A stretch of DNA of 64,000 nt from Panopea generosa (lineage: Eukaryota > Mollusca > Bivalvia > Adapedonta > Hiatellidae). The translations under genes were made by a program, and so were the position numbers. The notes beneath the pieces are model-generated. The model was given only the letters and a program-made list of their open reading frames with translations. It did no database searches and was not told where the DNA came from. Where the stretch lies: positions 21,696,014-21,760,013 of the forward strand of contig CM055911.1 of the NCBI GenBank assembly GCA_029582155.1. Reading direction: 5' to 3'. This document shows, piece after piece, positions 1-11,515 of the stretch; the first letter of the stretch is position 1, and each line of letters opens with the position of its first letter.

Positions 1-680
1 GAGTATATATAGATTAAAAAATCTAGTGCCCAGTAAAAAAAAATCTATAGTCAAGTAAGGATGTTGTGTATCGAGTGAGAAAATCTAGTGTCGCGTATGA
101 AAATAATGTCAAATAAGGAAATTGAATGTCGGGTTAGGATGTTGAGTATATATAAATTAGAAAATCTAGTGCCCAGTAAGAAAAATCTACAGCTGAGTAA
201 GGATGTTGTGTATCAAGTGAGAAAATCTAGTGTTGTATTTTAAAATATAGTGTCAAATAAGGAAATTTAATGTTGTGTAAGGATGTTAATTATATATAGA
301 TTAGAAAAATTAGTGCCCAGTAAGAAAAATCTATAGTCGAGAAAGGATGTTGTGTATCAAGTGAGAAAATCTATTGTCGCGTATGAAAATATAGTGTCAA
401 ATAAGAAAAATAAATGTCTGGTTAGGATGTTGATTATATATAGATTAGAAAATCTTGTGCCCAGTAAGAAAAATCAATAGTCAAGTAAGGATGTTGTGTA
501 TCAAGTGAGAAAATCTATAGTCGTGTACGAAAATATATATCAAATAAGGAAAATGAATGTCCTGTAAAGATGTTAAGTATATAAAGATAAGAAAATCTAG
601 TGCACAGTAAGAAAAATCTATATTCCAATAATGTTGTGTATCAAGTGAGAAAATCTAGTGTTGTGTATGAAAATATAGTG
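1..680. repeat. 144-bp tandem repeat, about 4.7 diverged copies
   Basis: The phrase TATATAGATTAGAAAATCTA recurs with its neighbours near positions 1, 144, 288, 432 and 575, giving a period of 143-144 bp. Each unit also holds GTGCCCAGTAAGAAAAATC and GGATGTTGTGTATCAAGTGAG. The left end runs off the window, so the true copy number is unknown. No coding potential is seen. Confidence 0.85.
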
Positions 681-1735
681 TCATGTGTTCTCATGTCTTG
701 GTGCTTGTGTGTAATTTACGTACTAAACATTTGGTTCTCATGTCGTTGGTGCCTCTCTTGCGTATTTTAGGTACCAAACCTTTGATTATCATACAAATTG
801 TGCTTGTCGTGTGTAATTAAGGTACAAACGCGTGGTTCTCATGCCGTTGGTGCTTGTCGTTTGTAATTTACGTACTTAACGTGTGATTCTCGTACCGTTT
901 ATGCTTTACTTTTGTAATGCAGGTACCAAACGTTTTCTTATCATGCCGTTTGTGCTTGTTTTATGTAATTTAGGTACCAAACGTGTGGTTCTCATTCCGT
1001 TGGTGCTTTTGTCGTGTAATTTTGATACCAAGTGCGTGGTTCTCAAGTAGTTGCACACGCATCAATAAAATGAGATAACACGTTTGGTACCTTTATTGTA
1101 TAAGACAATCATCGCTATCTGCATGATAAGCACGTGTTTGGTACTTAAATAACATAAGACAAGAACCAACTTCTTGTCTTATGTTATTAAAGTACCAAAC
1201 ACGTGCTTATCATACAAATAGCGATGATTGTCTTATGTCTCATTTTATAGATGCGTGTGCATATCATGCAGTTGGTGATTGTCTCGTGTAGTTTAACTAC
1301 CAAACGTGTGGATCTCACATCGTTGGTGCCTGTTCTGTGTATTTAAGGTACCAAAAGTGTGCTTATCATGCAATTGTTGCTTGTCTTGTGTAATTCAAGT
1401 ACAAAACGCATAGATATCATGTCCTTCGTGATTGTTGTTTTTGTATTTAAAGTATCGAATTAGTGGTCATCATGCAATTTGTGCTTGTCTTGAGCAATTT
1501 ATGTTACAAACATATGTCTATATTGCAAGTAGCACTTATCTTATGTAATAAATATCTCAAACGGATGGTTATCATGCAGGTACATGTAGCCCTTGTCTTC
1601 TGTTATTTAAGTACCAAACGTGAAAATATCATGTGTAGAGTTTTAGTGATTATCTTATACGTAGCGTTTGTCTTTTGTGTTTTAAGTGTCAAACGCATTA
1701 ACCACACAAGTAGAAAGTGTAACTTGATATAATTT
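681..1735. repeat. Degenerate ~60-bp tandem repeat with an internal inversion
   Basis: Variants of GGTACCAAACGTGTGGTTCT and CATGCCGTTGGTGCTTGTC recur about every 60 bp. It abuts the 144-bp array. Between 1053 and 1260 the array turns on itself: the left arm (1053-1165) is the reverse complement of the right arm (1171-1260), with a 5-base spacer and one indel of about 23 bp. The open frame at 1463-1732 follows repeat units and is not taken as a gene. Confidence 0.75.
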
Positions 1736-1819
1736 AATTATCGGAGTCGTGGTTAGCACAAAAATCAAGCTTATTTTTTGAAAATAGGTTACTAAAATTT
1801 TTCTGAAGTGCCTTATTCA

Positions 1820-1990
1820 TGGAGCGCTTGGTTCAGTGGTAGAGCATCGAACCATTGCTTGGGGAAACGTGGGTCCGATACCCCGCCACGGTTATGTGTA
1901 TTGTCCTTGAGCAAGACTTTTTATCTGCATAGGTTTAAATAAGTTTAAATAATATTTTTCTCGGTGTACCGAAGCTATCAAACGTGTGAA
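1820..1990 (+). mobile_element. tRNA-derived SINE, family B
   Basis: A tRNA-like head carries an A box (TGGTTCAGTGGTAGAGC) and a B box (GGGTCCGATACCC). It is followed by TGTCCTTGAGCAAGACTTTT and TCTGCAT. The same tail follows a tRNA-like head at 58600 and, more diverged, at 40065, which marks it as a dispersed SINE and not a tRNA gene. Confidence 0.7.
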
Positions 1991-2023
1991 TGATACGGTA
2001 TTGATTTAGTCATAGACACTGGT

Positions 2024-2025
<2 letters not shown>

Positions 2026-2064
<39 letters not shown>

Positions 2065-2176
2065 CAGAGAGACAGAGAGAGAGAGAGACAGAGAGAGAGA
2101 CAGAGACACAGAGAGACAGAGAGACAGAGACAGAGACAGAGACAGAGACAGAGACAGACCGAGAGACCGAGAGACC

Positions 2177-2223
<47 letters not shown>

Positions 2224-2241
2224 CGAGAGACAGACCGAGAT

Positions 2242-2327
<86 letters not shown>

Positions 2328-2437
2328 GGACGGACGGACGGACGGACGGACGGACGGACGGACGGACGGACGGACGGACGGACGGACGGACGGACGGACG
2401 GACGGACGGACAGACAGACAGACAGACATACAGACAG
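2026..2437. repeat. Compound microsatellite (GA)n-(GACA)n-(GGAC)n
   Basis: About 410 bp of uninterrupted purine-rich simple repeat passes from GA through GACAGA and GACA to GGAC/GACG and back to GACA. It ends exactly where the dispersed unit begins at 2438. Long open frames on both strands are by-products of the 4-bp repeat. Confidence 0.95.
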
Positions 2438-3335
2438 TGGCAGTTCAGAGTACTTTGCTTTTGCGGGTTTCACATAACAAGAACTCTGAAGCTGAATATT
2501 GAATGAAGAAATATGTTTCTGTTGGTAAAATATCTTATATTAAAACACTCGTTATGAATACTGTTATTTAAAATAGTAGCGTACACGGATCTCTTTAACG
2601 CAACGGCCGCGCATGAACGGCGGCCATCAGATATATATAGCTCGTGTGTACGTATAAACAAAGCGCATGTGCGTTGGCAGTATAGCATTCTTAATATAAA
2701 AGGCATGCCGATTTATGTAGGTCATATCTAAATTTAGAAAGGTAGCCATGCTTTTGTGAAGCTCGTGTCTATTTTTAAAAATGACATAACACGTTAGTAA
2801 ACGACGTTCAACGGGTTTAATGTCTTTAGTCTTATAATAAACAGAGCTGGCTGGTATACTGGATCTAGGGCGTAGTCGCGGACATTACGGGTTAGATCCT
2901 AAATCATAGACGGAAACATTTTAATGACATAGTGAATACTATAAATGACTTACGAAGGGTTATCCAGAAGTTCGTGGACAAATGTTATAAACAATTATTG
3001 TGCACACGTTCATAAGTGTAAATTACATAACTTAAACATTTATGTATTACAAATCTATAGTAAGTAATTTATTGTTTTTCATGCAACCATTATAAAGTTA
3101 TAGTAACCATAGTAACGTACATGCACATGAAGTGCCGCAGCTCAATTTTTTTAATAAACTCAAATTTATACATGTTAATTATTAAAAATATATTTCTTCA
3201 ATTCCGCGGGAAAACATACATGTTTGACGCAACGTCATTAACGTCTTTAAATTTAACATCATTTGTTGTTTTACGCGCACGCATTCGAATCCAGCGTATA
3301 TTTCATTGAGGAGGTATTCGCCAGAGTGCGTAAAA

Positions 3336-4609
3336 ATGGCGTCTTAAGAACGGTTAAAACAACGAGCAGCAATACAATTCTGCGTAAATCTCGGACATAC
3401 ACCGATACAGACGATGGAACTTCTAAACAGAGCCTCAAAGAAACCTGCTGTCGCACGTTCTCTAGTCTACAAATGGCATAAGCGATACAGTGATGGCAGG
3501 GAAACCATAATGGACGATGAAAGGTGTGGTCGCCCAACGTCAAAATCACGTCAAAGTGATGTTAAATTAGTCAAAGATCTTCTAGACAAGGACCGCCGAG
3601 TAACAATACATGAACTATGCCAGGATTTGGATATGGGCTACGGCACCGTTCATAGAATCATCAAAGATGAATTAAAAATGAGCCGAATAAGTGGGCGATG
3701 GGTTCCCCGATTATTAAAAGATCATGAAATGGAACGCCGGGTAACAGAATCTAGGAAGTTTCTAGCGAGATACGCAAAAGAGGGCGACTCATTCCTAAAT
3801 AGGATTATAACTACCGACGAGACATGGTTGTTTTATTATGATCCGGAAACGAAACAACAGTCAAGTCAGTGGAAATCAACCGATTCGCCGCCACCGAAAA
3901 AAGCCAGAATGTCCAAATCGTTAGGAAAACATATGTTCATCGTCTTCTTCGACATCAACGGAATAATCCTGAGCCATGCCGTTCCGAAAGGCCAGTCTGT
4001 CAACGCATTGTATTATTCAAAGGTACCGATTTTATAACAAACATATATTTTACTTATAATTTAACAATAGTTTTAAAAATAAAATAAACAACATATTACA
4101 TGTTCTTTAAAAATACAAAATTCTATATAATTTATATATGTACAGCTTTAGCAGATTAAGGAACGTGACATTTAAATAATTAATACTCGATTTTCTTATT
4201 GTTTTTGTATTTTCGTATGAATTTCAGGTCCTTCGCCGGCATCTTGCTAGAGCAATAACTAGGAAGCACCCAACTGGTTATGAGGGTGGACTTATAATAC
4301 ATCAGGACAACGCACCAGCTCACTCGTCGAGAAAAGTGCAGACGACAATTGAAATACAAATGGAGGCAGAAGTTCTTCCACATCCGCCGTACTCCCCAGA
4401 TCTCGCACCGTGTGATTTCGCACTCTTTCCGAAATTAAAGTGCGAATTGAAGAGCAAACATTTTAATAACTTAAAAAGAACTTCAAACGGAATCTAATTC
4501 CATTTTGTATTCATACCCATCGGACTGGTACAAGCAAGTTTTTCATCAGTGGGTAGAACGCCACCGCAAATGTATAGAAAATAGCGGTGCTTACTTTGAG
4601 AAGAATTGA
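3336..4609 (+). pseudogene. mariner transposase, two exons, damaged
   Basis: Cut-and-paste transposase acting at the TIRs of its element. From the ATG at 3336 the frame reads M-A-S then a TAA at 3345. After that it is open and shows the N-terminal helix-turn-helix region (KQRAAIQFCVNLGHTPIQT, WHKRYSDGRE, GRPTSK), the linker motif WVPRLL, and the first catalytic Asp in TTDETWLFYYD (codon 3816). The frame then runs into a 205-bp insert with GT-AG ends (4023-4227). Beyond it come the second Asp in HQDNAPAH (codon 4306) and the third in YSPDLAPCDF (codon 4414). Thirty-five residues separate the last two aspartates, one more than the usual DD34D. An extra A in the run at 4473-4477 shifts the frame and gives a stop at 4495. 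The downstream frame still reads a mariner-like C-terminus to TGA at 4607. The copy is therefore probably inactive. Confidence 0.88.
4023..4227 (+). other. Intron-like insert in the mariner transposase
   Basis: The insert is AT-rich, starts GTACCG after ...TATTCAAAG and ends ATTTCAG before GTCCTTCGCC. Removing it joins Tyr-Tyr-Ser-Lys to Val-Leu-Arg-Arg in phase 0, which matches the usual continuous mariner sequence (YY...VL.R). Left in, it ends the protein five codons later. A spliceosomal intron is the simplest reading. A small insertion that happens to restore frame is the alternative. Confidence 0.6.
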
Positions 4610-5098
4610 CGGCGCGACGTCGCCTTCAAAATTGACCTGCGGCACATCACTGTACATGATGTATATCGAATGTATGTAAATTATTTGTTATATTGTGTAT
4701 TTTATTTAAAATTTGTATACAACTTACACTGAGATTGAATACTATAAACTGAAAATATTACACATATATAAGATGTAGTTTTTATTTTATAGCATGTGTC
4801 CACGAACTTCTGGATAACCCCTCGTAAGTAATATATAATTCAAATAGAAAAAATGAAGATAAATAATAAATCAACACATCTAAATAATTAAAATAAAATA
4901 AAATAGACTAAACAACAATAACCTCTTTTAGTTCAATTTCCTGTAGTTCCTCTTTTTACTAGACTTTGGAAATGTATACCTACCAATTTTATAAAACTCA
5001 TTTTATTTTGTTGACTATTTAACGTACAGATCGCAGTTGGATAATTTGCCATGTTACAATTATGTTTCTGCAAATGGTCATGAAGTGGTGCTGACAAA

Positions 5099-6071
5099 AG
5101 GAATGTTTGTCGAGGTGGAGGTGGTGACAAAGAGGATGGTTGTTGAGGTAACAGTGGTGGCAGGGGGGTGATTTTGGAGGAGGTGGTGGTGGTAGTGGTG
5201 GTGGTGGTAACAGTGAATTATTGTCGAGGTATAGGTGGTGACAAAGGAAATGGTTATTTATGTGGAGGTGGTGTCAATGTATTGTTGTCGAGAAGGTGGA
5301 AGTTGTGACAGAGGGGACGGTTGTCGAGGAGGTGGTGGTTGTGGTGACAGTGAATGGTTGCCGAGGTAGAGGTGATGACAGGGTATGATTGTTGGGGAGT
5401 TGTTGGTGGTGACCGAAATGGTTGTCTTGGCGATGGTGGTGGTGACAGAGGGGATGGTTGTCGAGATGGAGGTGGTGACAGAGGGAATGAGTGTCGGGAT
5501 GGTGGGGGTGGTGACAGAGGGAATGGTTTTTGATGAGGTGGTGTTGGAGACAGAGCAAATGCATGGTTGTCTAAGTGGAGGTAGTGACAGAGGGGATGGT
5601 AGTTGAGGCGGATGTGGTGACAGAGAAGATGGTTGTCGAGAAGGTAGTGACGGTGACAGAAGGAATTATTGTCATGGTGATGGTTGTGGTGACAGAGGCG
5701 ATTGGTGTTGAGGATGTGGTGGTGATGACAGAGTGAATGGTTGTCGAAGAGGTCGTGGTGGCGGAGACAGAGGGGATGATTGCCGAGGAGGTGGTGGTGG
5801 TGACAGATGGAATGGTTGTCGAGGAGATGGAGGTGGTAGTGACAGAGGCGATGGTTGTCTAGAAGGTGGTGGTGGTGGTACAGAAGGAATGGTTGTCGAG
5901 GAGATGGTGTTAGTGGTGACAGAAGGGATGGTTGTAGAGGTTGTGGTGGTGGTGGAGGTGGTGATAAAAAGAGACATGAAGAGAAAAATAGTACATCTAA
6001 AACCATCTATCTATTAGATTTGAAATCAAGGATTTCATTCGATGCGCTATGGACACTCATAAAATGATTTT
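5099..6071. repeat. G-rich minisatellite, ~30-33-bp degenerate units
   Basis: Variants of GGTGGTGACAGAGGGGATGG and TTGTCGAGGAGGTGG repeat for nearly 900 bp; the last ~80 bp are non-repeat sequence. The plus strand is strongly G-rich, so the minus strand gives a proline-, histidine- and serine-rich open frame (5254-6006) that should not be read as a gene. The whole block is missing from copy 2 of the host unit, where GTGGTGCTGAC runs straight into GTAATTTCCGG. TGAC is present at both junctions. Confidence 0.85.
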
Positions 6072-6999
6072 ATGACGTAATTTCCGGGTGGAACCACGTT
6101 TTCCATAATGTACCCGATTATACCTTTTCAAAAATATACAACTTCCGACACTTCGGAAAAGCTATTATCAACTTCGGGTTCGACCCCCCCTTTTTTCCTA
6201 TAAAATTAATTTTATACTGTTAAGCCAACATGCACGATAATAAAATATCATGTTTCATCTTGAAAAAAAGTTTTAACGTCTTGCTATAAAGATCCATTGC
6301 ATCACAGATATGTCCATACGAATACAACTAGCGACATATGACATCTTCGCTCGAGTTTATAGTCATACTTACTGGGTACGACACCAAAATATCTATACAC
6401 GTACCATTATAAATATAACGTGTACACCATTGCTCTATTGTTAAGATGTCAGGTGATTCACCTGGATACTTAAATACCCCATTGTTAGACACACGTCCCT
6501 GTACAAACAAACGTCAGATGACTTGGTGACTTTGTCGGGATTAATTTCTACATTATTGTTAAAAATCCGGTCTTAAAACAACGCGGGAATAATGGCACGT
6601 GTCCGGTGATTAACTTGAACAACACACCTGCATGACACTGCATCGGTACGTTATTACTAAAATGATATGTTAATTAGTTGTCGTATGATTGGTTGAGATG
6701 CGTAGTGAATATATATTCATTTGAATGCAAACTGTCGAAGAGTCAAAAAGGTTAAAATGAGCTTCTGAAATGGATATAAATGTTAGTAGGAAAACTTTGC
6801 TATAGAAAAAGACAACATATGAAATCAAACTAAATGTGTCAATAAAAGTTAATGTGGGACTATTTTAGTGATTTAGTTTTAATAATTTATCGCAGTAGTA
6901 GTTGCTACTGTATAAAAAGTTTTTATTTAGTTTATAAGTGATTAATTCAATTAATTTAATTGTTGTTTTATGAACTGTTTGTTACTAAAACATCTCTGT

Positions 7000-7155
7000 C
7001 TAGAGCCAAGGATCTGACATCCAAGGACATACTAGGTTCGAGTCCCGCTCCTTCCAAAAACGATTAATAAAAAAATTACATGCTGGCGGACGGTGGTTCT
7101 ACTCAGTTTCATTCCGAGGTCTTCCTTCGCCAGTAAAACTGGATTTGGCAAATAC
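7000..7155 (+). mobile_element. tRNA-derived SINE, family A, within copy 1
   Basis: The B box (GGTTCGAGTCCCGC) lies at about 7035. The body reads GACGGTGGTTCTACTCAG, GAGGTCTTCCTTCGCC and AGTAAAACTGGAT. The same element is in copy 2 at 29158 and, with a better A box, at 39565. Its presence in both copies shows it was there before they were duplicated. Confidence 0.7.
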
Positions 7156-8099
7156 AACTGAAATATGTGACAAAGACGTTCAACTAATTCAAAACTAACG
7201 ATCGTAGTGGAACTGCTTTAAATTCATGAGCATCCTGACGTACGTTTCTTTCTTTAAATCATGTTTTATGTGTTTCGCAATTTTTATAAAATACGCACTG
7301 GTGCATTTCAACAGTTAATTATTAATTAATCACAGTATAGACTACCAAGTCGAGATGAGAAAAGTTTTATCACCTTATGATCAAACTGGCATGTTGTGTT
7401 TTTATTATTACATGTACCAGTTACTACAAACGGAGAATCCTGGTACTATTACAAACATTGCTCTTTTTGTATAAAAAAAAATGTTCGAAATTATAAAAAA
7501 AACATTGTTTCACATTTGTAACACAGCTATGTAAAACATAAATGATAATTTAGTGTGTTGTATCGTGGGCCGGATGCTTATTATATATTCAATACAACAA
7601 ATTGTATTTTGTATCTTATATCTTGTAGAGGTGTTGTTTATTTCATTGCCCCTCGTAAACCGATCGTACAATACTTACAATGCTTACAATGGATTATTAT
7701 ATCAGCTATGTGCTAATAAGTCAAAGCTTTGTAAATATTTAATATTTTTCATATTTCGTTTAAAGGCATCGTTAAACAAAATGATCACTAAATGCTACCG
7801 TACGATTTTTACAAAACTGTGTTAAACGTGTTTTCACTTCAGTCATAACCACTCAATCATTTTACCTTTAAAATATAAGAAACTACACATGTCGTTATAA
7901 CTGATTTTGCCGTCATATTTTGTTCTGTAGTGCGTTCTGTACTTCAGAGGGATAATTTTATTAGATGTCATTAAACCAGGGAGAAACGGTATGTTAATTT
8001 TTAAATACCAAATAAGTGTCAACATAGGAATATATCGTGTACAGGACATACGAGCGTCAAGTTAGGAAGTTACTAGCACCATTTTTCAAATATTTTGTA

Positions 8100-8178
8100 A
8101 TGCCCAGTCGAGAATCGAACCCACGACATTCCGCATGCGCGGCGGACGCTGTATCACTAGATCATCGTCGCGGTATTT
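8100..8178 (-). mobile_element. tRNA-like SINE head
   Basis: On the minus strand an A box (GATGATCTAGTGATACAGCG) and a B box (GTGGGTTCGATTCTCG) lie at tRNA spacing. No clean cloverleaf closes and no other copy of its flank is in the window. It is probably a SINE fragment and less likely a tRNA pseudogene. Confidence 0.5.
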
Positions 8179-9524
8179 ATTTTGATTGAGAAGCAGAATC
8201 AAACTGGACTGAACCGAGTGCCATGCGTTACTTTAAAACCACGTTATTTCCATTCAGTTATTGGCATGGTTGCGTTGGAAACAAACTAAACAAAGTGTGT
8301 AATTTGTTAACTTTTTAACATTTTTATTTCAGACGGCGTTCACGGATATTTACGGAAATAGGAAATTATGTGCGAAACATTTACAGAGATAAATGTAAAT
8401 ATTGCTTAGTTTTTTTGAGACGCGTCAAAAAGTATTGGCACTATTTCAATTACTCTGAAGATAAATAAGTCCCTGAAGCAGTTCATAAGCAATAACATAC
8501 AGAGAAATTATCTATTTGGAACTTTAATGCGTAATGTGATGATGTTGTTTTATCTTATATTTCCTTTTTGTTGTAACAGCTGCATTCGTAATCGTACTGA
8601 CGCATATGGACGTTGGTGAATGCAGGATCACGAATGTTTTATCTCGTGTCTTTTATACGTTGTAGACGATACGACTTATTCCGTCACAAAAATATCTTAA
8701 AGCCAATTTTATCTTATTTATAAGTAAACAATTCAGTTTATTGAGTATACCATTTTCTCGTGGTTGACATATAGTTGTCTTTTCTCCGAATGTGTCATAA
8801 TTATCGACCAGTAAGTCCGTATCAAATCCGTATCAAATAACAGAATTTCTTATATTACATAACCACTTCTAACAGGTACAGATAGCTCCGCAAAATACGT
8901 GTCAATTTTTTTTTATGTGTAATTGAACAATGTTCAACAACCGATAGAAGTACTCGGTTATTTCTGAGAATTACACATTAAAGCGACCAAATATGAAATT
9001 TGAATATCACACTTTTGTTTCTATAATAACTATAATAATTGTAAATGATCAGAATGTATCATATTTCGCATATTCGTGACCATATACAGTACAAAATTTG
9101 TGAGAAGTATTTTATTTTGAAATTCATCAATATTTATCTGCGCTTGCATGATAGAAACAATTCCAACGAAATATTCTATTATATTCTTAAGAATTCGTGA
9201 TCATAAGTAGAAACGCGTGAAACCCCAGGATTTATTGAAAATGGTTATATGAAGGTAGTAAAATTGGAGATAATCATAACGCTAAGTTTAATGTGTGAAT
9301 ACGAGTAAAATTCACGTTTAATATTGCACTGTGTCTTTTTATTATATAAGTGGAAGTGTTTTCAAACGTTGTAATGTATAGAGTTGTATATTGAACTGTT
9401 TCGAACTAAATCTAAGCATTATTTATATTATGTATATATGAACAATTTCAAATAATAAAAATAAATATATTCAACGTCAGTTTTAATACATAACAGGTTA
9501 TATATGACTACCTCAGACTAATAA

Positions 9525-9600
9525 ACGATTCTGAGTAGAACCATCGTCTTCTGGCAAATTTCCGAACCCACAACCTTAGAGGTGAGAGAGAAGTGATATT
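9525..9600 (-). mobile_element. Family A SINE fragment
   Basis: Reading the minus strand, the body motif (…GATGGTTCTACTCAGAATCG) and a degenerate B-box region (GTGGGTTCGGAAAT) match family A. It is truncated. Confidence 0.35.
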
Positions 9601-9770
9601 AACACAACATTTTAGACCTAAATTGGTAATATAAATGGTAATTTGAACTTAAAAATATTTGAATGAGTTGCAATTTCAGTTAATATTAACATAACATTTT
9701 AGACCTAAATTGGTAATATAAATTGTAATTTGAACTTAAAAATATTTGAATGAGTTGCAATTTCAGTTAA
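9597..9770. repeat. 87-bp direct tandem duplication
   Basis: Two nearly identical 87-bp copies adjoin. The marker TTTTAGACCTAAATTGGTAA occurs near 9611 and 9698. A few substitutions separate them, so the duplication is fairly recent. Confidence 0.9.
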
Positions 9771-10742
9771 TTTTAGTGTGGTTTGTGTTTAAATATTACA
9801 ATCGCCTGTTTGGATGTGTTGAAAAATTTGCAACGGGTTGTTTTACAAGGGCTTTGGTGTATTTATGTTGTTGTTGTTCTTGTTTGGTGTTCAGCGTAAC
9901 TTTCATATTTTTTATCTGTAATATCGCGACGGTGTCTAAATGAGACAGTATTTTGGGCGCTGCCACACTGTACTATCATGACACAGACATGGTATGCTAA
10001 CCCACCCAGTCACGTGTTACTGACACCGGGCCGATCAGACATAGAACACACCTCTAAATACTGAGCGCCAAGCGCTTAGTAGGTGTTCAAGTCTGTTGCA
10101 CAATGATTACATGACTCGTATATTATCACATTCATAATGCACACTATTAATTGAAACATTAAAATAAATCTGTTTATGCAAAACATTACACTAACCGACA
10201 TAATGACGCATGAAATAATTCGCACTCGATCTGTTGTGAATACATCTTACTTCATTATTAAATTCGCTGCCTCTGGCCATGTTGTTTGTTCATTGAGTAT
10301 GTGCCACTTAAGCATTTTCAGAGTAATATCATTACATATTAAATATGTAAACCATTCGCCTACGATTCGAAATGATTCATCAAGTCTCAAACGACACACA
10401 ATTGGCTAGAAATCTGGTATCAGCATTTGGCCATTTAACAAATGATAGTAGCAATAAATCATTTGCGGCAATATAAAATCCCGAAAATAGAGAGAGAAAA
10501 AAAGGCAATATAACTTCAGTGTGTCGAATAAGAGTTTAACTATTACTATTCATTCAGACTTAAACTGCTCATTTAGTATCAATTTTAAACTCGATTTTAT
10601 TAAAAAAGAGGGCCTACTGTACTCGCTCCGGCGTCGGCGTTAGCGTAGTTTTATCGGTTAATGTTTTCATATATTAATGTGTGTTCACACAAATAAAACG
10701 GTGTTGTATTATGGTAGTTAAGAATTCTTATAATGTATAAAG

Positions 10743-11038
10743 TGTGGGAGGGTTAAGAGCCTTCATAATTAAGGAACTGACCAATTGTGAGATAGTAATG
10801 CATTGACCAATCATAGGATAGTTGTTTATTCAGTCAGTGAAAGATTTTAGTGAGGAAAGGACAGTCAGTTGGAAGGTAGATACGAGCGGGGTAACATGTC
10901 CAGTGTTAGAAAAGGTTTAGTTTTAGACGATTCTTAAAATGTTAGCTTGTGATTTTGAATTTATATGAGAAATATAGAAACATGTGAATAAAATGACTTT
11001 ATATAAAACCACCATGTTTGAGTGTCTATTATACAACA
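10743..11038 (+). mobile_element. Possible solo LTR fossil
   Basis: The block starts TGTGGGAGGGTTAAG, ends in CA (…ATTATACAACA), and has AATAAAATGACTTTATATAAA near its 3' end, a layout like an LTR with promoter and polyadenylation signals. No flanking target duplication, partner LTR or internal region was seen, so the call is tentative. Old and non-coding. Confidence 0.28.
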
Positions 11039-11074
11039 GGGGACTCAAGGGACATTATAATATTATGTTAAAGT

Positions 11075-11515
11075 TTTTAGGTCAGGTGATATATTTCAGT
11101 AACCAATCTCATAGATCTACATTAAGAAAATTCCATGTGTGTTTTCTTTACCATAAAAAGATGCCAAAGGTCTTAGTAGTATAACTAAATTATATACTTA
11201 GCAGATTTATTTAATAGTTTTAGGCATGCTCATATATTTCAGTTACAACCAACACATCAATGAAACTGCATGTGTGTTTTCATTACCATGAATGTGTCTC
11301 AAGGTATCAATCGAAATAACTATTTTGATCTTGGCCTTTATAATGGCCTTTCATATCTAGAAAATTGGGTTTAAAAATATTTTGCAAACTCATTTCTCAT
11401 ATTTCAGTAACAATATTTATTATTCATACATTAATTAGGATTAATGTTTTCTCATGTACTTGAATTATATCAATGAAATATCGCATGCGTTTTCAATGTC
11501 ATCAAATAGAAGAAC
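11075..11515. repeat. Degenerate ~145-165-bp repeat, about three copies
   Basis: The phrase TCATATATTTCAGTTACAA, followed about 50 bp later by GCATGTGTGTTTTCATTACC, recurs in diverged form near 11085, 11230 and 11395. Divergence is high. Confidence 0.5.

Larger units (their letters stand above)
2953..4824 (+). mobile_element. mariner DNA transposon, 1872 bp, full length with TIRs and TA duplication
   Basis: The left end CGAAGGGTTATCCAGAAG and right end CTTCTGGATAACCCCTCG form inverted repeats of 28 bp with one mismatch. They are flanked by TA at 2951-2952 and 4825-4826. The empty site is visible in the two other copies of the host repeat (near 27922 and 38045), where the flanks join as ACTWAAGTAATATA. 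This gives direct evidence of insertion after the repeat units separated. Inside is a mariner transposase frame with an intron-like insert. Confidence 0.93.
2438..7410. repeat. Dispersed unit, copy 1, interrupted by a mariner and a minisatellite
   Basis: Segments 2438-2952, 4825-5098 and 6072-7410 match in order the sequence at 24318-24717 and 27850-29614. Shared landmarks include GGCAGTTCARAGTA at the left edge, a single 50-bp unit (CAGAGCTGGCTGGTATACTG, near 2846-2895), AGACGGAAACATTTTAATGA, TGACGTAATTTCCGG and a family A SINE. Two blocks are absent from copy 2: the mariner (2953-4824) and the minisatellite (5099-6071). No gene is recognised in the shared parts. Structurally it recalls bivalve pearl-type elements with a central tandem core, but no Helitron ends were identified. 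Confidence 0.75.

Noticed and set aside
2006-2477. Long open frames on both strands over the GACA/GGAC tract
   Set aside because: They are simple-repeat translations (SVCL, RPSV, TDRQ) with no start context or domain.
5254-6006. 250-codon minus-strand frame rich in proline and histidine
   Set aside because: It exists only because of the G-rich minisatellite. Units vary in length and substitution without codon bias, and the block is absent from the paralogous copy.
10615-10660. GC-rich patch (TCGCTCCGGCGTCGGCGTTA) as a promoter or CpG island
   Set aside because: It is only about 45 bp long with no gene start nearby. It is more likely part of a repeat.
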